DNA of 64,000 nucleotides from Azospirillum sp. RU38E (GTDB lineage: Bacteria; Pseudomonadota; Alphaproteobacteria; Azospirillales; Azospirillaceae). Where the stretch lies: assembly GCF_900188385.1 (NCBI RefSeq), contig NZ_FZOI01000001.1:496001-560000 (forward strand), read 5' to 3'. The notes beneath the pieces were generated by a model, which made no database searches, was not told the origin of the DNA, and worked only from the letters and a program-made list of their open reading frames with translations. Made by a program: the position numbers and the translations under genes. Below are positions 56,225 to 64,000 of this stretch, piece by piece (position 1 is the first letter of the stretch; every line of letters starts with the position of its first letter).

Positions 56225-58888
56225 ATGGACAAGTCCGTTCTGGACACCGCGTCGCCCAAGGCCATTCTGCTGCGCGATTACGCGCCCCCGGCCTGGTGGA
56301 TTGATCAGGTGGAACTGGATGTGGACCTGCACGAGGATGGTACGCGCGTGCTGTCCCGGCTTTCCCTTCGCCGCAATACCGGGGTGGCCGCCACCCCGCT
56401 GGTGCTGGACGGGCAGGAGATGGAGTTGCTGTCGGTCGCCCTTGATGGCCGCCTGCTCAGCCCCGATGATTATGCGCTGACCCCGGACAGGCTGACCCTG
56501 ACCGGCCTGCCGGACAATGCCGTGGTGGAGATCGTCACCCGCATCCATCCGGAAAAGAACACCGCCCTGGAAGGGCTTTACAAATCGTCCGGCAATTTCT
56601 GCACCCAGTGTGAGGCGGAAGGTTTCCGCAAGATCACCTATTTCCAGGACCGTCCGGACGTGATGGCCCGCTACACAGTGCGGATTGAGGCCGACAAGGC
56701 CAGCTATCCGGTGCTGCTGTCCAACGGCAATCTGATCGGTGAGGGGGAGGCGGAGGGCGGCCGCCACTGGGCGCGCTGGGAAGACCCGTGGCCCAAGCCC
56801 TGCTACCTGTTCGCCCTGGTGGCCGGCAAGCTGGTGCATATCGAGGATCATTTCGAGACCCGGTCCGGCCGCAACGTTACCCTGCGCATCTATGTGGAGC
56901 CGGGGAACGAGGATAAGTGCGGCCACGCCATGGAAAGCCTGAAGAAATCCATGAAGTGGGATGAGGATGTCTATGGTCTGGAATATGACCTGGATATTTT
57001 CAACATCGTCGCCGTGGGTGACTTCAACATGGGGGCGATGGAAAACAAGTCGCTCAATATTTTCAACACCAAATATATCCTGGCCCGGCCGGACACCGCC
57101 ACCGATACGGACTTCTTAGGGATTGAGTCGGTGGTGGCGCATGAATATTTCCATAACTGGACCGGCAACCGTGTCACCTGCCGCGACTGGTTCCAACTGT
57201 CGCTGAAAGAAGGGCTGACCGTCTTCCGCGATCAGGAATTCAGCGCCGACATGAATTCCGCCCCGGTGAAGCGCATCCAGGATGTCACCCGCCTGCGGCA
57301 GGTGCAGTTTGCCGAAGATGCCGGCCCCACCGCCCACCCGGTGCGGCCCGACAGTTATATTGAGATCAATAACTTCTATACGCCCACCGTGTACGAGAAG
57401 GGGGCGGAGGTGCTGCGCATGTACCGTACCCTGCTGGGGGCGGGCGGCTATCGGCGCGGCATCGACCTTTATTTCCAGCGCCATGATGGTCAGGCGGTGA
57501 CCACCGATGATTTCCTGGCCGCCATGCGCGATGCCAACCCGGATGCGGGCGTGGATTGGGAACAGTTCCGCCGCTGGTATGCCCAGGCCGGCACGCCGGG
57601 CATCAGCGGCCATGGTGTCTATGATGCCTCGGCCCGCACCTATACGCTGACGCTGGCCCAGTCGCTGGCCCCCACACCGGGCCAGCCGGAAAAGCTGCCC
57701 ATGCTGGTGCCGGTGGCGCTGGGCCTGGTCGGGCCGGATGGGGCGGATTTGCCGCTGCGCCTGCAGGGCGAAGCGGCGGCGGTCGGCACATCGCGGGTGC
57801 TGTCGCTGAGCGCTGCCGAACAGAGCTTCACCTTTGTGGACGTGCCCGCGCGGCCGGTGCCGTCGCTGTTCCGGGGCTTCTCCGCCCCGGTGAAGCTGGG
57901 CTTTGATTACAGCGATGCCGACCTCACCTTCCTGATGGCGCATGACAGCGACGCCTTCAACCGCTGGGAGGCGGGGCAGACGCTGGCATCGCGCCTGCTG
58001 CTGTCGCTGGTGGCTGACAATGCCGCCGGGCGCGACATGCTGGTGCCGGACAGCTTCATCGCCGCCATCGGCCAGACCCTGGCGCGCGCCGACGAAGACC
58101 CGGCCTTTGCCGCCTTGGCGCTGGCCTTACCGTCGGAAAATTATCTGGGCCAGTTGATGGGGGTGATTGATGTCGATGGCATCCACGCCGCCCGCGAACT
58201 GGTGCGGGCCAGCATCGGCAAGGCCCACCGGGCGGCCCTGCTGGCGCTCTACCATGCCTATCGGGAAGGGGAGAGCTTCAACGTTTCGCCCGAGGCCATT
58301 GGCCGCCGTGCGGCGCGCAACGCGGCCCTGGCCTATCTGATGGCGGCGGGCGATGCAGAGGGCAAGAAACTGGCGCTGGCCCAGTACCGCAGCGCCACCG
58401 GCATGACCGATGTGATCACAGCATTGGCCCTGATCGCCGACAGCGACATGCCGGAACGCGCCGACGCGCTCGCCGCCTTTGCCGAGAAGTGGCAGGGCGA
58501 GGCGCTGGTGATGGATAAATGGTTCATGATCCAGGCGGGCAGCAGCCGGCCCGGCGTGCTGGCCGAGGTGAAGGAACTGTTGAACCATCCCGGCTTCAAC
58601 ATCCGCAACCCCAACAAGGTCTATGCGTTGGTGGGCGGTTTCACCGGCAATGCCGTGGCCTTCCATGCGGCGGATGGCTCCGGCTATCAGTTCCTGGCCG
58701 ACCGGGTGATTGAACTGAACAAGCTGAACCCGCAGGTGGCCAGCCGCATGGCCAAGGCCTTTGCCCGTTGGCGCAAGTACGGGCTGGAGCGTCAGGCCGC
58801 CGCCAAGGTGGCGCTGGAGCGGATTGCCCATACGCCGGACCTGTCACCCAACGTGTATGAAATCATCTCCCGCAGCCTGGAAGGGTAA
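56225..58888 (+). CDS. pepN: Aminopeptidase N (M1 family)
   Basis: An 887-residue zinc aminopeptidase. The GAMEN exopeptidase motif is GDFNMGAMENKSLN, and the zinc site is VVAHEYFHNWTGNRV with SLKEGLT (HExxH-x18-E). It cleaves N-terminal residues from peptides in the cytosol during protein turnover. The C-terminal half forms the helical ring domains of the E. coli PepN type. ATG 56225 is chosen for its AAGGA 9 bases before; a GTG at 56219 is possible. It is monocistronic and divergent from the membrane coiled-coil operon. Confidence 0.96.
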   Translation: MDKSVLDTASPKAILLRDYAPPAWWIDQVELDVDLHEDGTRVLSRLSLRRNTGVAATPLVLDGQEMELLSVALDGRLLSPDDYALTPDRLTLTGLPDNAVVEIVTRIHPEKNTALEGLYKSSGNFCTQCEAEGFRKITYFQDRPDVMARYTVRIEADKASYPVLLSNGNLIGEGEAEGGRHWARWEDPWPKPCYLFALVAGKLVHIEDHFETRSGRNVTLRIYVEPGNEDKCGHAMESLKKSMKWDEDVYGLEYDLDIFNIVAVGDFNMGAMENKSLNIFNTKYILARPDTATDTDFLGIESVVAHEYFHNWTGNRVTCRDWFQLSLKEGLTVFRDQEFSADMNSAPVKRIQDVTRLRQVQFAEDAGPTAHPVRPDSYIEINNFYTPTVYEKGAEVLRMYRTLLGAGGYRRGIDLYFQRHDGQAVTTDDFLAAMRDANPDAGVDWEQFRRWYAQAGTPGISGHGVYDASARTYTLTLAQSLAPTPGQPEKLPMLVPVALGLVGPDGADLPLRLQGEAAAVGTSRVLSLSAAEQSFTFVDVPARPVPSLFRGFSAPVKLGFDYSDADLTFLMAHDSDAFNRWEAGQTLASRLLLSLVADNAAGRDMLVPDSFIAAIGQTLARADEDPAFAALALALPSENYLGQLMGVIDVDGIHAARELVRASIGKAHRAALLALYHAYREGESFNVSPEAIGRRAARNAALAYLMAAGDAEGKKLALAQYRSATGMTDVITALALIADSDMPERADALAAFAEKWQGEALVMDKWFMIQAGSSRPGVLAEVKELLNHPGFNIRNPNKVYALVGGFTGNAVAFHAADGSGYQFLADRVIELNKLNPQVASRMAKAFARWRKYGLERQAAAKVALERIAHTPDLSPNVYEIISRSLEG

Positions 58889-58910
58889 AGGGTAACACCT
58901 TTCCTTGTCC

Positions 58911-59117
58911 TCACTCCCCGGCCAGTGCCTCCATATAGGCGCTGGCCGGGCGCTGGGGCGTGTAATAATAGCCTGATTCCATCCGGGCCTTTTCAGCCTG
59001 ATGCTGCATCGCGCTCAGCACCGGCAGCGACCAAGCCGCCCCCAGCACCACCACCCACAGGGTGACGATGCCGGCCTTATGTTGAAAAGTCGCACGATCC
59101 CGCAGACGCCACCGCAT
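58911..59117 (-). CDS. Small single-helix membrane protein
   Basis: A 68-residue protein with one membrane segment (GIVTLWVVVLGAAWSLPVL, about 16-34) after a basic N-terminal MRWRLRDRATFQHK, and a polar C-terminal tail with YYYTPQRP and SAYMEALAGE. AAGGTGG precedes the ATG by six bases, which supports it being real. No family is recognised. It converges with pepN. Confidence 0.6.
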   Translation of the reverse strand: MRWRLRDRATFQHKAGIVTLWVVVLGAAWSLPVLSAMQHQAEKARMESGYYYTPQRPASAYMEALAGE

Positions 59118-59335
59118 GGTGCCACCTTGTCGCCGTTTTAACCGGCGCCTTCTATTGATCTGATAGGGTCATTATAGGCCGGGGGATTTGCCGGTTTCTT
59201 AACGCCGGCATGGCTTTGTCCCGTCGGGAACAGGGCGGAAACGGGGCAAAGGGATAGGCTATCCGTTCAGCCCGTCCGGGAACCTGGATGGGGGGCCGCT
59301 GTTGTGGGCAACAACGTCATTTCAGGGAATGCATC

Positions 59336-59590
59336 ATGGGTATTATCGCCACCTTGATCATCGGGCTGCTGGTTGGGATCATCGCCAAGCTGTTGATGCC
59401 GGGGCGCGATCCGGGCGGTTTCATCCTCACCACCCTGCTGGGTATTGCCGGCGCCTTTGTGGCCACATATCTGGGCCAATCCATCGGCTTCTATCGGGTG
59501 GGGGAGGGGGCCGGCTTTATCGGTGCCGTGGTGGGCGCCATGATCCTGCTGGCGCTTTACCGGGCGGTTGCCGGTGGCCGGCGGGACTAA
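59336..59590 (+). CDS. GlsB/YeaQ/YmgE family membrane protein
   Basis: An 84-residue protein with three helices: IIATLIIGLLVGIIAKLLMPG, FILTTLLGIAGAFVATYLG and GFIGAVVGAMILLALYRAV. The MPGRDPGGFILTTLLGIAGA segment is the signature of the transglycosylase-associated (GlsB) family, often induced by stress. The start is the ATG at 59336; the upstream frame is not conserved. Repeat copy B begins immediately after its stop codon. Confidence 0.85.
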   Translation: MGIIATLIIGLLVGIIAKLLMPGRDPGGFILTTLLGIAGAFVATYLGQSIGFYRVGEGAGFIGAVVGAMILLALYRAVAGGRRD

Positions 59591-59596
59591 TCGCTT

Positions 59597-59756
59597 ATAC
59601 CAATCTCCCTGGATCGGTAACGATCCAGGGAGATTTTGTTTTCCCTCAGACGCCGGGCGGGCGCATCCGCGCCCTTGGCTTACGCGCCACGTGGCGCGGG
59701 CCGGCAGTCGCCGGCCTCCAAGCCGCCTAAAGGTCAACCTTTAGGCGGCTTGGTAT
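59597..59756. repeat. Five-hairpin intergenic repeat, copy B (inverted orientation)
   Basis: About 160 bases, the reverse complement of copy A at 38250-38408. The inner part (GGCCGGC-AGTC-GCCGGCC, CGCGCCACGTGGCGCG, GGGCGC-ATCC-GCGCCC) is nearly identical to copy A. The outer stems are different in sequence (AATCTCCCTGGATCG, and CCAAGCCGCCTAAAGGT with its complement) but remain perfectly paired, so structure rather than sequence is kept there. It fills the gap between the GlsB gene and the nuclease gene; its end meets the nuclease stop codon. Confidence 0.85.
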
Positions 59757-60268
59757 TACTGGGCCTGTTTCAATTTTTCCGCCTGCTGGCGGGAGCGCCA
59801 TTCCCAGGGTGCTTCCACCCGCCCGGCCCACATGCCCCGCCGGTGGGATGCGGCAATGGCCTCATCCGCCGCATAGGCGGGGGTCAGCGCCCGGTAGGCA
59901 AGGGCATAGCCCAGCTGCACCATGGCGCGGCCAATATCCACCCCGCGCACCACACAGGCAGCCAGCTGCGGCGGTTTGCCCTGTTCCTTGCGCGGGGTGC
60001 AGGTGACCTCGTCATTATTCAGGATGCGTTCCAGCATCCGGCGCGACAGCTCATAACAATCATATTCCGTGCCCTTCACATTCTTGCATTTCTGGCCGGC
60101 ATCGGGCGCATCAATGCCATCCAGGCGGAAATCCTGCCCGTCAATGGTGACGATATCACCCTCCTTGGCGGTGCCTTTGCCGACGACGGGGGCCGGTGCC
60201 TCGGCCGCTTGCACGGGGAGTGCCAGCGTCAGGAACAGCGTCAGGGTGATACATGCCCGTGCGATCAT
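59756..60268 (-). CDS. Secreted SNase-like nuclease
   Basis: A 170-residue thermonuclease-like (SNase) protein. Residues 1-22 are a signal peptide ending in AQAA. The conserved VTIDGQDFRLDGIDAPD block contributes the first calcium/active-site acid and an Arg; ERILNNDEVTCTPR, DIGRAMVQLGYALAYR and the AxxxRRGMW-like helix follow. It should cleave DNA or RNA in the periplasm or medium if the acids are functional. It overlaps the upstream SRAP gene by four bases (ATGA). The stop codon lies at the border of repeat copy B. Confidence 0.88.
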   Translation of the reverse strand: MIARACITLTLFLTLALPVQAAEAPAPVVGKGTAKEGDIVTIDGQDFRLDGIDAPDAGQKCKNVKGTEYDCYELSRRMLERILNNDEVTCTPRKEQGKPPQLAACVVRGVDIGRAMVQLGYALAYRALTPAYAADEAIAASHRRGMWAGRVEAPWEWRSRQQAEKLKQAQ

Positions 60269-60969
60269 AACAGCATCCCCACAGGTTCAGCCGCCGGCGG
60301 TGCGGGGTCCAGCAGGGCAGGCCCCTCCGCCCGCGCGCCATTGACCAACGGGTTGACCGGCCGCGCCGTCAGCGTGCCGGCGGGGCTGGGCCGCAGCAGG
60401 GCGGCATCGTTATCTCCCGCCAGCCAGGCCGCGCGCGCCGCCGCATCGGCCAGCAGCACCGGCTGGCGATGGTGCAAATGGCTGATATCCGGCCCCGCGT
60501 CGGTGGTCAGGATGGTGAAGGTGAAAAGCGGGCGGTTGCCTTCCGCCCGATCGCGCCAGATTTCCCACAGGCCCGCCATGGCCAGCGGCGCCCCGTCTGC
60601 CCGCGTGATAAACCAGGGCTGGCGCGGCGTGGTGTCCGGCTTCCATTCATAAAAGCCATCGGCCGGCACGATGGCGCGGCGGCGGCGGAAGGCGTCCCGG
60701 AAGCTGGGCTTTTCCGCTGCTGTCTCGCTGCGAGCGTTGAACAGCTTGCCCCCGCCGCTGGCATCAGCGGCAAAGCCCGGCACCAGCCCCCAGCGCATGG
60801 CGGTCAGGCTGAGCTCACCCGCCGCATTACGCCCGATCACCCCGGCATCGCGCGTGGGCGCGATGTTGTAGGCCGGCACCAGCTGGCGCGGGGGCAGATC
60901 ATGGCGCAGGCGTGCATCGAAGGCCTCTGCCAGCGCCGCCAGATCCTTCTGCACAAACCGCCCACACAT
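60265..60969 (-). CDS. SRAP (HMCES) DNA-crosslink protein
   Basis: A 234-residue SOS-response-associated peptidase. The mature N terminus is MCGRF, whose Cys2 forms a thiazolidine with abasic DNA; further SRAP motifs are YNIAPT, NARSETAAEKPSFR, RAIVPADGFYEWK and the His block HHRQPVLL. It shields abasic sites in single-stranded DNA. The start is set by MCGRF at 60967-60969. It is the first gene of an overlapping pair with the SNase-like gene. Confidence 0.92.
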   Translation of the reverse strand: MCGRFVQKDLAALAEAFDARLRHDLPPRQLVPAYNIAPTRDAGVIGRNAAGELSLTAMRWGLVPGFAADASGGGKLFNARSETAAEKPSFRDAFRRRRAIVPADGFYEWKPDTTPRQPWFITRADGAPLAMAGLWEIWRDRAEGNRPLFTFTILTTDAGPDISHLHHRQPVLLADAAARAAWLAGDNDAALLRPSPAGTLTARPVNPLVNGARAEGPALLDPAPPAAEPVGMLL

Positions 60970-61100
60970 CGCCCTGTCCCCAACTGTAAACCGGCCACCA
61001 GCATAGCAGCCGCCCGACAGCGGTGCAAAAGCCACCGGGCAAGGGGCTTGCCTCCCCCCCCGTCGCCGTTATGATCGCACCCGTTTACAGATGGAGCCCC

Positions 61101-61886
61101 ATGATGCTGACCCCTGACCAATTGGCCGCCCTGCTGCCGCCCGTGCGTGAGCTGGCCGTGCAGGCCGCCGCCGCCATCATGGAATTCTATACCGATGATA
61201 TGGAGACGGAGACCAAGGGCGATGGCAGCCCCGTCACCCGCGCCGACCGCGCCGCCGACGCGGTAATCCTGGCCGGCCTGCGCGCGCTGACCCCGGATAT
61301 TCCCGTGGTGACGGAGGAAGAGGTGGCGGAAGGCCGCATCCCCGATATCAGCGCCGGCACCTTCTGGCTGGTCGATCCGCTGGACGGCACCAAGGAATTC
61401 ATCAAGCGCAATGGTGAATTCACGGTGAATATCGCCCTGCTCCTGAATGGGGAGCCGGCCCTGGGCGTGGTGCTGCTGCCGGCCACGGGGGAGCTTTACG
61501 CCGCCGCCGGCCCCGGTACGGCCATCCGCAGCCGGCCTTTGGCCAAGGACGAGCCGATTACCGTGCGCCCGGTGCCGGCAGTGGGGTTGACGGTGCTGTC
61601 GTCGCGCAGCCATGCCGATAATGCGGCGGTGGATGAGTTCCTGGCCGGCCGCCGTGTCGCCGCCCGGCTGGCCGCCGGCAGCTCGCTGAAATTCTGCCGT
61701 GTGGCCGAAGGGGCCGGCGATGTCTATCCCCGTCTGGGCCCCACCTGCGAGTGGGACATCGCCGCTGGCCACGCCGTGCTGCTGGGCGCCGGCGGCACCC
61801 TGACCCAGATTGATGGCGAGCCCCTGACCTATGGCAAGGCCCCCCGCTTCCTCAACCCGCATTTCGTCGCCTGGGGTGGGGCGTAA
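61101..61886 (+). CDS. cysQ: 3'(2'),5'-bisphosphate nucleotidase
   Basis: A 261-residue inositol-monophosphatase-fold enzyme that removes the 3' phosphate of PAP, a by-product of sulphate assimilation. Metal motifs are VTEEEVAEGR, WLVDPLDGTKEFIKRNGEFT (D-P-x-D-G-T) and CEWDIAAGHAVLLGAGG. The start is ATG 61101 or ATG 61104, both behind TGGAG. It is divergent from the SRAP/SNase pair with 131 bases between them. Confidence 0.93.
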   Translation: MMLTPDQLAALLPPVRELAVQAAAAIMEFYTDDMETETKGDGSPVTRADRAADAVILAGLRALTPDIPVVTEEEVAEGRIPDISAGTFWLVDPLDGTKEFIKRNGEFTVNIALLLNGEPALGVVLLPATGELYAAAGPGTAIRSRPLAKDEPITVRPVPAVGLTVLSSRSHADNAAVDEFLAGRRVAARLAAGSSLKFCRVAEGAGDVYPRLGPTCEWDIAAGHAVLLGAGGTLTQIDGEPLTYGKAPRFLNPHFVAWGGA

Positions 61887-61926
61887 TACCGGTTCCCAAC
61901 GAGTTCTGATCGTCAGGAACCGGTAT
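61886..61926. repeat. Inverted repeat with ATACC/GGTAT ends
   Basis: ATACCGGTTCC (61886-61896) pairs with GGAACCGGTAT (61916-61926) across a 19-base loop, just after the cysQ stop. Its outer ATACC/GGTAT ends match the ends of the five-hairpin repeats, so it may be a short member of the same group or a terminator. Confidence 0.5.
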
Positions 61927-62022
61927 AAGGCTGGAAATTGGCTCTATGAATAAATCGCGATTACCTTATTCCTGTCAGGCAGCGTGATTAAATAGTGCCA
62001 CCTCTCTGTTGGGGGGAATGAC

Positions 62023-63537
62023 TTGCTTCATTCGCGTGTGTTCCTCCTGACTTGGGGTATCCTGTGTATCTGCGCTGCGGCTCAGACAGCGCAGGCTGTC
62101 GCTCAGCCCGTCTCGACAACGGAGGTCGGGCATAATATCTCCGGTTCCGACTTATCTGTCGCGGATTGGCGGAAACGGGCGACGGTTGATCTGGCTGCCT
62201 TTGCCGATGCGCTGCGGGAGAACTACATCTACGCCGCCTATCCGGATCCGGAGCGCTGGCGGGCGTGGTTTGGGCGCACGCTCAAGCTGGTGGAGGCTGA
62301 ACTTCCGCTGGTCCAGGATGAAGCCGGCTATCAGGCTGTGATGCGGCATCTGGTTGCCAGCTTTCAAGATGCGCATGTCAATGTCCGCTTCAATGCGTCA
62401 TCGCCGATCCCGTCGAACTGGCCCGGCTTCCTTGCCCGGTTCGATAATGGTGCCTACAGCATTACGGCGTCGCGGCAGGCCCATATCGCCGACGGGGCCC
62501 AGGTGTCGGCCTGCGATGGCAAGCCGATATCATGGTGGACCGGGGTTATCGCACAATATGAAATTGGTCTCCCCGACACGCTGGACGAGGTCCGCAACGA
62601 AGCGGCGTTGCGCCTTTTTGTCGATCGGGGCAGTCCGCTGAGGCCGCGACCCGCACAATGTGTGATCGGGGGCCAATCGGTAATGCTGAATTGGGTCCCG
62701 GCACCAATGGCGGAAATCAATCCGGTTATCCGGTCATGGTCGGGATCGCGCACGCCCGAGGTGAGCACGCGATTGATCGGCAAAGATGGCGCCTGGGTGA
62801 GGCTCGGTTACTTTCAGCCGAACAGCATGGCGCAGGCCGAAGCATTCCACGCAGCGATTCACGCTGCGCCGTCACTTCGGGCCAAGCGTTTCATCGTCTT
62901 GGATGTGCGGGGCAATGGCGGTGGACCCTATAAATGGTTCATGGCCTATCTGCGGGGGCTCTACGGCGAAGCCTATGCCGACCATTATGCCACGGCGCGG
63001 CTGCATATTCGCGGCGTCTTCCGCCTGTCTCCGGCCTATCTGAAGCAGGAGGAGGATGATGGATCACAGGCGAGCGACTTCAAGGAGCCGCCCGACCCGC
63101 CACACGAAATCAACAATGCCGTTGACAGCAGGCGCCAGGCAGAGGCGGTTGCCGCAGGTGAAACGATTTTCCGCACAACGCCAATTCCCCTCCCGCACAA
63201 CGGCACAGCACCGGCGAACCCGGTCCGCGCCCACGTTTACGTTCTCACAGATTATGGCTGCGGTAGCGCCTGCATTTCGTTTGTCGACGAGTTGAAACGA
63301 TTTCCGGGCGTACAGCAGATCGGGCTACCGACATCGGTGGACAGCCGGTCTGGCACCGCTGTCCAGATCAATTTGCCGAGTGGGCGGGCGACCGCCATGA
63401 TCGCAACCATGACGCGAGATGGACGCATTCGCGACGACAATGAACCCCAGCTACCCTCGATCAGGTTTACCGGCGACATTCGCGACGATAAAGCAGTGGA
63501 GACTTGGTTCCTCCGTGAGGTGTTCGCTGGCAACTGA
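62023..63537 (+). CDS. S41-like peptidase, exported
   Basis: A 504-residue protein. Residues 1-27 are a signal peptide (VFLLTWGILCICAAAQTAQA). The peptidase core has VLDVRGNGGGPYKW and TDYGCGSACISFVDEL, the latter placing the nucleophilic Ser in a G-S-A-C context, as in tail-specific or C-terminal processing proteases; a downstream Lys/Glu is not certain. The start is a TTG at 62023 behind GGGGGGA; a GTG at 62038 is possible. Base composition is slightly less GC-rich than its neighbours, so it may be acquired. It is alone. Confidence 0.8.
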   Translation: MLHSRVFLLTWGILCICAAAQTAQAVAQPVSTTEVGHNISGSDLSVADWRKRATVDLAAFADALRENYIYAAYPDPERWRAWFGRTLKLVEAELPLVQDEAGYQAVMRHLVASFQDAHVNVRFNASSPIPSNWPGFLARFDNGAYSITASRQAHIADGAQVSACDGKPISWWTGVIAQYEIGLPDTLDEVRNEAALRLFVDRGSPLRPRPAQCVIGGQSVMLNWVPAPMAEINPVIRSWSGSRTPEVSTRLIGKDGAWVRLGYFQPNSMAQAEAFHAAIHAAPSLRAKRFIVLDVRGNGGGPYKWFMAYLRGLYGEAYADHYATARLHIRGVFRLSPAYLKQEEDDGSQASDFKEPPDPPHEINNAVDSRRQAEAVAAGETIFRTTPIPLPHNGTAPANPVRAHVYVLTDYGCGSACISFVDELKRFPGVQQIGLPTSVDSRSGTAVQINLPSGRATAMIATMTRDGRIRDDNEPQLPSIRFTGDIRDDKAVETWFLREVFAGN

Positions 63538-63777
63538 ATGGGGAACCCATTCGCCATCCGAACTGGCCAGAACGGCCCTTCTTCATGTGATCCGCCTTTT
63601 CCGGGGATCAGGTCACCTGGAGAATGAACCGGCTTTATAGCTGGCCTCCAAGGGGCATGTCACCTGCCCCTTGTTGTTAAAGCCCCAATCCCGCTTCGCC
63701 AGCGTCTTTTGCGGTTGCAGCTCACTTAAGCGCAGGTCAGAGACACCGCGCCGGTGACGCTGCCCCTTTGAAAAGTT

Positions 63778-63853
63778 TGGTGGGCCCGGAGGGACTCGAA
63801 CCCCCAACCAGACCGTTATGAGCGGTCGGCTCTAACCATTGAGCTACAGGCCC
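63778..63853 (-). tRNA. tRNA with anticodon CAU, probably tRNA-Ile2
   Basis: A complete cloverleaf of 76 bases with encoded CCA. The 5' end is GGGCCTGTAGCTC, the anticodon stem GACCG/CGGTC holds loop CTCATAA with anticodon CAU, the T arm is GGGGGTTCGAGTCCCTC and the discriminator is A. CAU could mean elongator Met or Ile2 (read as AUA after TilS lysidinylation). The GGGCC acceptor and A73, like tRNA-Ile(GAU), favour Ile2. Confidence 0.9.
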
Positions 63854-63933
63854 ACGCAAGGACCGCAATTTGCACAAAACATTCGACGAAATCAACAGCT
63901 GCAGTGTGGGTGAGTAACATATCTCTTGGCGCG

Positions 63934-64000
63934 CTATTTCTCCGCCCGACCCTCCACCGCATCGGACAGGGCATAGCCCGCCCCCCGGATGGTGGTGATG
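63934..64000 (-). CDS. C-terminal end of an OmpR-family response regulator
   Basis: On the minus strand the frame reads ITTIRGAGYALSDAVEGRAEK and stops with a TAG at 63934-63936. I-x-T-I-R-G-x-G-Y is the conserved wing end of OmpR/PhoB winged-helix response regulators. The rest lies beyond the window. Confidence 0.8.
   Translation of the reverse strand, partial: ITTIRGAGYALSDAVEGRAEK

Noticed and set aside
63613-63807. A 64-codon minus-strand frame next to the tRNA
   Set aside because: It overlaps the tRNA and has no ribosome-binding site or motif.

Overview
The window is a chromosomal stretch of a GC-rich alphaproteobacterium, most likely in the Rhodospirillales/Azospirillaceae (Azospirillum, Niveispirillum and relatives). 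Supporting signs are a gltD-gltB glutamate synthase whose large subunit has a 36-residue propeptide as in Azospirillum brasilense, a hemC-hemD-Mic60-HemY block, a GapR (DUF2312) nucleoid protein, a double cold-shock-domain protein and class-specific DUF3833, UDG and HPP genes. No phage, integrase, transposase, CRISPR array or rRNA operon was seen. Most of the window is core housekeeping DNA, with small accessory insertions and intergenic palindromic repeats. The assignment rests on reading the sequence only; no database search was run.

Layout. 0-2 kb: the end of an unidentified gene, a YfiF-like SPOUT RNA methyltransferase and uppP. 2-9 kb: gltD and gltB, separated by a DUF4160-DUF2442 pair. 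9-13 kb: membrane protein, TenA, ferredoxin, a GPH-type transporter with a DUF3833 lipoprotein, and a ParD/ParE pair. 13-21 kb: an unusual class A PBP-like protein, rpmJ, a methyltransferase, a double cold-shock protein, gamma-glutamyltransferase and a RelB/YafQ pair. 21-28 kb: tsaD diverges from hemC-hemD-Mic60-hemY, followed by a CobD/CbiB-family gene. 28-35 kb: a DUF4189 secreted protein, gpsA, three tandem CPBP membrane proteases, a D,D-carboxypeptidase with a SPOR domain and a glutathione transferase. 35-44 kb: family 4 uracil-DNA glycosylase, ETF:quinone oxidoreductase, a membrane chemoreceptor and an EF-G with a divergent switch I. 44-52 kb: EamA transporter, HPP-tetR module, gapR, TrkH potassium transporter, acyl-CoA dehydrogenase, Rieske oxygenase and an HxlR-regulated NTF2-like/SDR pair. 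52-64 kb: a soluble double-PAS chemoreceptor, a three-gene module with an RsbW-like ATPase and two membrane coiled-coil proteins, pepN, small membrane proteins, an SNase-like/SRAP pair, cysQ, an S41-like peptidase, a tRNA with anticodon CAU and the end of an OmpR-type response regulator.

Items most worth a second look: (1) a five-hairpin repeat of about 160 bp present in two inverted copies (38250-38408 and 59597-59756), whose outer stems differ in sequence but stay paired; (2) the membrane coiled-coil pair that shares a C-terminal YPPxEG motif and is overlapped with an RsbW-like kinase gene (54204-56045), a possible undescribed partner-switch or envelope-signalling module; (3) three tandem CPBP paralogs; (4) the DUF4160-DUF2442 pair set inside the glt operon; (5) an EF-G with a non-standard switch I but highly-expressed codon use; and (6) several clean operator palindromes next to their likely regulators.
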